Positions 60,545 through 64,000 of a stretch of 64,000 nucleotides of DNA are shown here, piece after piece. The stretch's first letter is position 1. Every line of letters begins with the position of its first letter. The position numbers and the translations under genes were made by a program. The notes beneath the pieces were generated by a model. The model saw only the letters and a list, made by a program, of their open reading frames with translations, searched no databases and had not been told where the DNA came from. Location of the stretch: assembly GCA_015501605.1 (NCBI GenBank), contig JADNRZ010000017.1, positions 620,001 to 684,000 of the forward strand. The letters are read 5' to 3'. The DNA comes from Panaeolus papilionaceus. Lineage: Eukaryota > Basidiomycota > Agaricomycetes > Agaricales.

Positions 60545-61037
60545 TCAAAGCCTTTCCACTTCACCCTCGTACCACTCCACAACGGCATCATTGACACTAT
60601 GATTAGATAGGATATTCAGGATTTCCTGCGATGCGTCACGGGCCTGGGAGGCTGTATTCTTGCCCAGCCGAAGGGCAATCCAGATGACGATGGGGCCAAG
60701 TGTCTCATCCCCATTCTCCTGTTCGGTCATGAAGCGAGCGGTGGTAAGGACAGAGAGCCATGTTTGAGTTGCGGAGGTTCTGAATGATGAGTGGGGCTAC
60801 GACATCCCACACTGGGTTAAGTGGTGTATTGAACACACCACGGACCGACTTGACTGGAATATATGGCGATCTATCACCAGGAGATGGATGCGGGAAGGGG
60901 TTCGAGTCCAGGTCGGATCGGTACAGTAGATGGGGAGGGTCCGTAGAAATTCCATTCCAATAATATTGCTTTTCGTAGTCGGATATCAAGGGTTCAGAGC
61001 GCGTGTCAGATGCCATGTTCGAATTCGTTTGGCTCAT
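60545..61037 (-). pseudogene. Member of an expanded basidiomycete family, frame interrupted
   Basis: From 61037 the frame reads MSQTNSNMASDTRSEPLISD, YEKQYYWNGISTDPPHLLYR and SVRGVFNTPLNPVWDVVAPL, then LIIQNLRNSNMAL. At about 60755 the resemblance moves to the next frame, LSVLTTARFMTEQENGDETL, GPIVIWIALRLGKN, and ends VVEWYEGEVERL (stop 60545). The pattern (YWN.IS.DPP..LYR, a helix before ...ARF, GP..IWI.) matches a multi-copy, functionally unassigned Agaricomycete family as I remember it. Either a one-base indel broke the gene, or a 69-base intron with a weak donor removes the middle (PVK joined to TSATQTW). I favour the indel because the removed part itself aligns to the family pattern. Confidence 0.5.
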
Positions 61038-61706
61038 GATGGTGGATGTATCGCTCAAAGTAATTGATTGCCTAAGACATTTCAGTCGTGATTTTTTGTT
61101 ATCAAGCGCGTGCAAAATATTGGTTAAATGGTTCGCAAAATAATTGTTGTAAACAAGATCAACTTCAAGGCCTGTAGATCTAAGTACTATGGAAACGCAG
61201 GAATGGCGGTAGAATATCCTGATGAAAGATGAGTATGTCGAGCAGGGAACCGTGCCATAGCGGAGTTGTGGCGGAGTTGGAAGATGGCAAGATTGATGGA
61301 TCATAGCAATGTACTCAAATGTATATGTCTACCAATATGTCTACCAGGCGCCTCATAGACTTATTTCTTGTCGTTCAAAGGCCACGCTTTTTTACGCTTT
61401 CAACCGAATCGTCAAAGGCCATGCTCACCCATTTAATGGCTGTCCGTTGGGCAATTGGGCATTTCTAGTTCGTTGCTTGACCATGATCATGGATAATGTA
61501 GACCGGCCGTTTATAAAGTTTAGCTCCTAGCCGCCTAGTGTACGCGTTATTTTGGTGGCTGACAAGACCCTTATGATGACACCCTGTGCGCCAAACTCTA
61601 TTTAAAGCGCAGATTGGAGGCACATAACCTGACTTCGCATCTCAGAATCTCCCTTTTTCATACGCCCTATACCCGACACAATCACAATACCCAAACCATC
61701 TCCACT
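61038..61706. other. Divergent promoter region
   Basis: No gene seen. TATTTAAAG near 61597-61605, about 105 bases before the next ATG, may act as a TATA element for the rightmost gene. Confidence 0.4.
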
Positions 61707-64000
61707 ATGTCCTCCACGTTCAACACAGACAGCCAAACTGTTCCAGAATGGTCTACTTGGTTGTCCGACAGGCCCGCCGCAGACGACCTAATTTCCAGCC
61801 GCATGGGCATGGCCGACATCTTCCTCCAAAGCGAAAAGGAACTCAAAGCTGTCTCGCGTCGATCGCCATCACGTTCTGCATACAAGAAACACAGCGTCGA
61901 CTCTAAAAGAGCGCCCTCTTTGTCAACATCACTGCGGGACCTGGAACACAGATACTCCTCGGGAGTTGATGGATTGTCTCGCTCGACTACCTGTGCTGTG
62001 GAGGCTGCTATCTATTTCTCTATCCTCGAGGCTCTGGTCTGCGGTGCGCTGATACGCTCCTATGGCATCACGAAGGCAGGGCGAGCTATTTCGAATGTCT
62101 GTGATGGAAGACTGGAACGGCTGATGGCTCTGGGAAAAGATCATTTTGCGCGTTTCTTGATCTTCCGCACCATCGAATATGCCTATCGAATCGCTAAAGG
62201 AACAGGCGTTGTCTTCGTGGTGAATCAGATATGTGCTATCCCCGTGGTCCAGGCATTCTATAATACCACTGAACAGATCCTGGGCGAGAAATATATCTAT
62301 CGATCTGCTTTGATGCTCGTCCGGGCGGTCTTGTTCTTCGTCGCTCTCTGCTATGTCCTTGTCTTCGAGTGTGGTGCCCGTATTACCTGGATTGTGCTGT
62401 GCGCTGTAGTGAAGTGCTTTATGGGTTCTACAGAGAAGGAGGACCGTCAACCATCGGACTCATCAGCCGAGGACAAGGCCTCTTCCATCCGGAGGAACTT
62501 GCTTGTATGCCTCCTTTGTCTCTTGTCTATCCCTATTGGCTTTGCTTCATTTTACTTCAAACTCGAGGCCTTCGATTGCACCCCAGAGGCTTCGATCAAG
62601 GAGAAAAGTGAACCTGAACCTGTATCTGCACCCACACCACAAGAGGAGCGCAAGGTGGTGGAAGAAACTCTCGTCAAGCCGGAATGCGAGTCGCCCAAAG
62701 CAGTTGAGCCAGACGCAGAAACCTTACCAGATGTGTGCCCAATTGTGATGGAACCACTCGATGGAGACGAGGAGGTGGTGGGCGCTAAGGATCCCAAGAT
62801 CGAGGATGTGGGTCAAGAACCGAAACCTGCAGACGATTCGTGTCATTATGACGAGTATGCCAGCGAGTTGGAGGAGCTATTGACAGCTGGACGGCCCCCT
62901 TGGAATGTGGAGTCGTCCCAAGAGGAAGACTCTGTTATCATCCATACCGGTCGGGACTCTCAAACCGTCCAGCCCGCCTTCTTAGCAGGTCGCTTCTCGC
63001 CTACAGTTCCTGTGCCAGTATGTCATCTTATTTTGTATTTTGTTACGTGGCGATGTTGCTGATCTACCTTTACCTGGCAGCCGCCACCTGCCCCCGATAT
63101 GACCGCTCTCGCTGGTTTCAGTATTCTTCTCGGACTCATGCAGGCTCACATGGCCGCAAACGGTAACACAGCAGCTCAAAGTAATCCGGTCGCAACCAAT
63201 AAAAAAGATGTCTCGTTGGACGAAGGATCGCCTGTGGGGGGCGAGCCTGAATCCGATGATGACATGTCGAAAAAAAGAAGCCCAAAAAAGGTTGCGGCTA
63301 CGGTTTCTTTAGCTGCGTCGACCACCTCGAGTCCTTCTAGGGTAGGCAATCTTGTTATCTTTCTATAAGACATCACATTGATCATCTTTCAGAGCGCGGA
63401 CAGGAAAGGTAAAAATACACCCAAACGACAATCTACGGTACCAAGCGGTGTTGCCGACAAGCAAGATTTAATAACAATAGTACGTCATCTGCTTGATCTC
63501 CTGTGAAGCGTCTTATTTAACTCACTTTTAATCAGAACGGGCCTGATCTCGTCAAAAAAGGAGTGTCTATTAGTGCTCAGCCTGACTCAACCGATAAAAG
63601 TATACAGGAGCAGTCTGGTCTGCTTGAACGTTGGAACGCCCATGATAGTCTGTCTGAGGTATTTTTATCTTTTCCCTATTTAAAGGACTTCCGTGCTCAA
63701 CCTCTTCAAGGTCTCGCAAATGTTGCTCGCCAAGACCGACGAATCTCCTCGATCAATTCAACAACCTCAAGTCGTCGCTCAACCCGAGCCAGCTCCTGAA
63801 ACGAGCAACGTGCCAACCCTTATCACGCCACTATCTTCTCCCGAAAACGAAACAGCTTCTGAACGATCTCCCAACAAAACTACCGCTGCAGAAATCGACC
63901 ACTCTCAACGAAACAATCAGGTCTCGCAGCCTATACATAACCCTCGCAGACTCTCTCTCATCAGCGAAACCTCCTCTGCCACCACCGTCAGCACATCAAC
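61707..64000 (+). CDS. Large membrane protein with disordered acidic/Ser-rich tail (partial, runs off the window)
   Basis: I do not recognise the family. The ATG at 61707 gives MSSTFNTDSQTVPEWSTWLS. The frame is open upstream but has no earlier ATG. After a basic Ser-rich stretch come hydrophobic helices (AAIYFSILEALVCGALIRSY, LMLVRAVLFFVALCYVLVFE followed by CGARITWIVLCAVVKCFMG, and LLVCLLCLLSIPIGFASFYF). A long Glu/Pro-rich segment follows (EPEPVSAPTPQEERKVVEET and beyond). Introns begin near 63019, 63341 and 63480. With an acceptor at 63710-63711 the last exon reads VSQMLLAKTDESPRSIQQPQ and stays open to the window edge, with a Pro/Ser/Thr-rich composition. The C terminus is missing. Confidence 0.7.

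Overview
The window reads as nuclear DNA of a mushroom-forming basidiomycete (Agaricomycetes). The genes are split by many 50-70 nt GT-AG introns. The families point the same way: a class I hydrophobin, a DUF3433 membrane protein, a SLATT_fungal 2TM protein, F-box/LRR-type proteins, an intron-rich beta-tubulin, and a URA2-type carbamoyl-phosphate synthase/aspartate transcarbamoylase fusion. I saw no rRNA, tRNA, CRISPR or prokaryotic operon signal.

Layout. 1-3.5 kb holds a seven-helix-like basidiomycete membrane protein. 3.5-7.4 kb (+) is a phospholipase D with two HKD motifs. 7.6-15.9 kb (-) is a large polyketide synthase with an N-terminal adenylation domain (A-ACP-KS-AT-DH-KR-ACP), convergent with the phospholipase. 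16-25.5 kb is a gene-poor island. It carries two identical 178-bp TA-flanked MITEs, a third TA-flanked 265-bp element and two paralogous secreted M43 metalloproteases, each with a TATA box just upstream and a 178-bp MITE further upstream.

25.9-28.7 kb (-) holds NC2-alpha (BUR6) and a SLATT_fungal protein. 29.9-30.2 kb is a 55-residue Cys/hydrophobic microprotein spread over four exons. 30.8-38.0 kb (+) is URA2. 38.5-40.2 kb (-) is an F-box protein. 40.8-46.8 kb (+) is a tandem pair of multi-TM paralogues; the second carries a frameshift and a nonsense codon and looks decayed.

47.4-48.4 kb (-) is a class I hydrophobin with a very long Thr-rich PVTQT repeat stalk. 51.2-53.1 kb (-) is beta-tubulin. 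54.0-55.4 kb (-) is a second F-box-type protein. 56.2-57.2 kb is a 1026-bp element with perfect 26-bp inverted ends and TA flanks. 57.4-60.3 kb (+) is a DUF3433 protein. 60.5-61.0 kb (-) is a frame-disrupted member of an expanded basidiomycete family. 61.7 kb to the right edge (+) is a partial large membrane protein.

Housekeeping genes (URA2, BUR6, TUB2) are mixed with accessory genes: one polyketide synthase with no obvious tailoring partners, secreted proteases, a hydrophobin, and a predicted conflict-system effector. The recent activity lies in the 16-25 kb and 40-57 kb stretches, with identical MITEs, a tandem duplication with decay, and an intron about 16 times longer in one paralogue than in the other. 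All gene models were spliced by eye, so exon ends are provisional.
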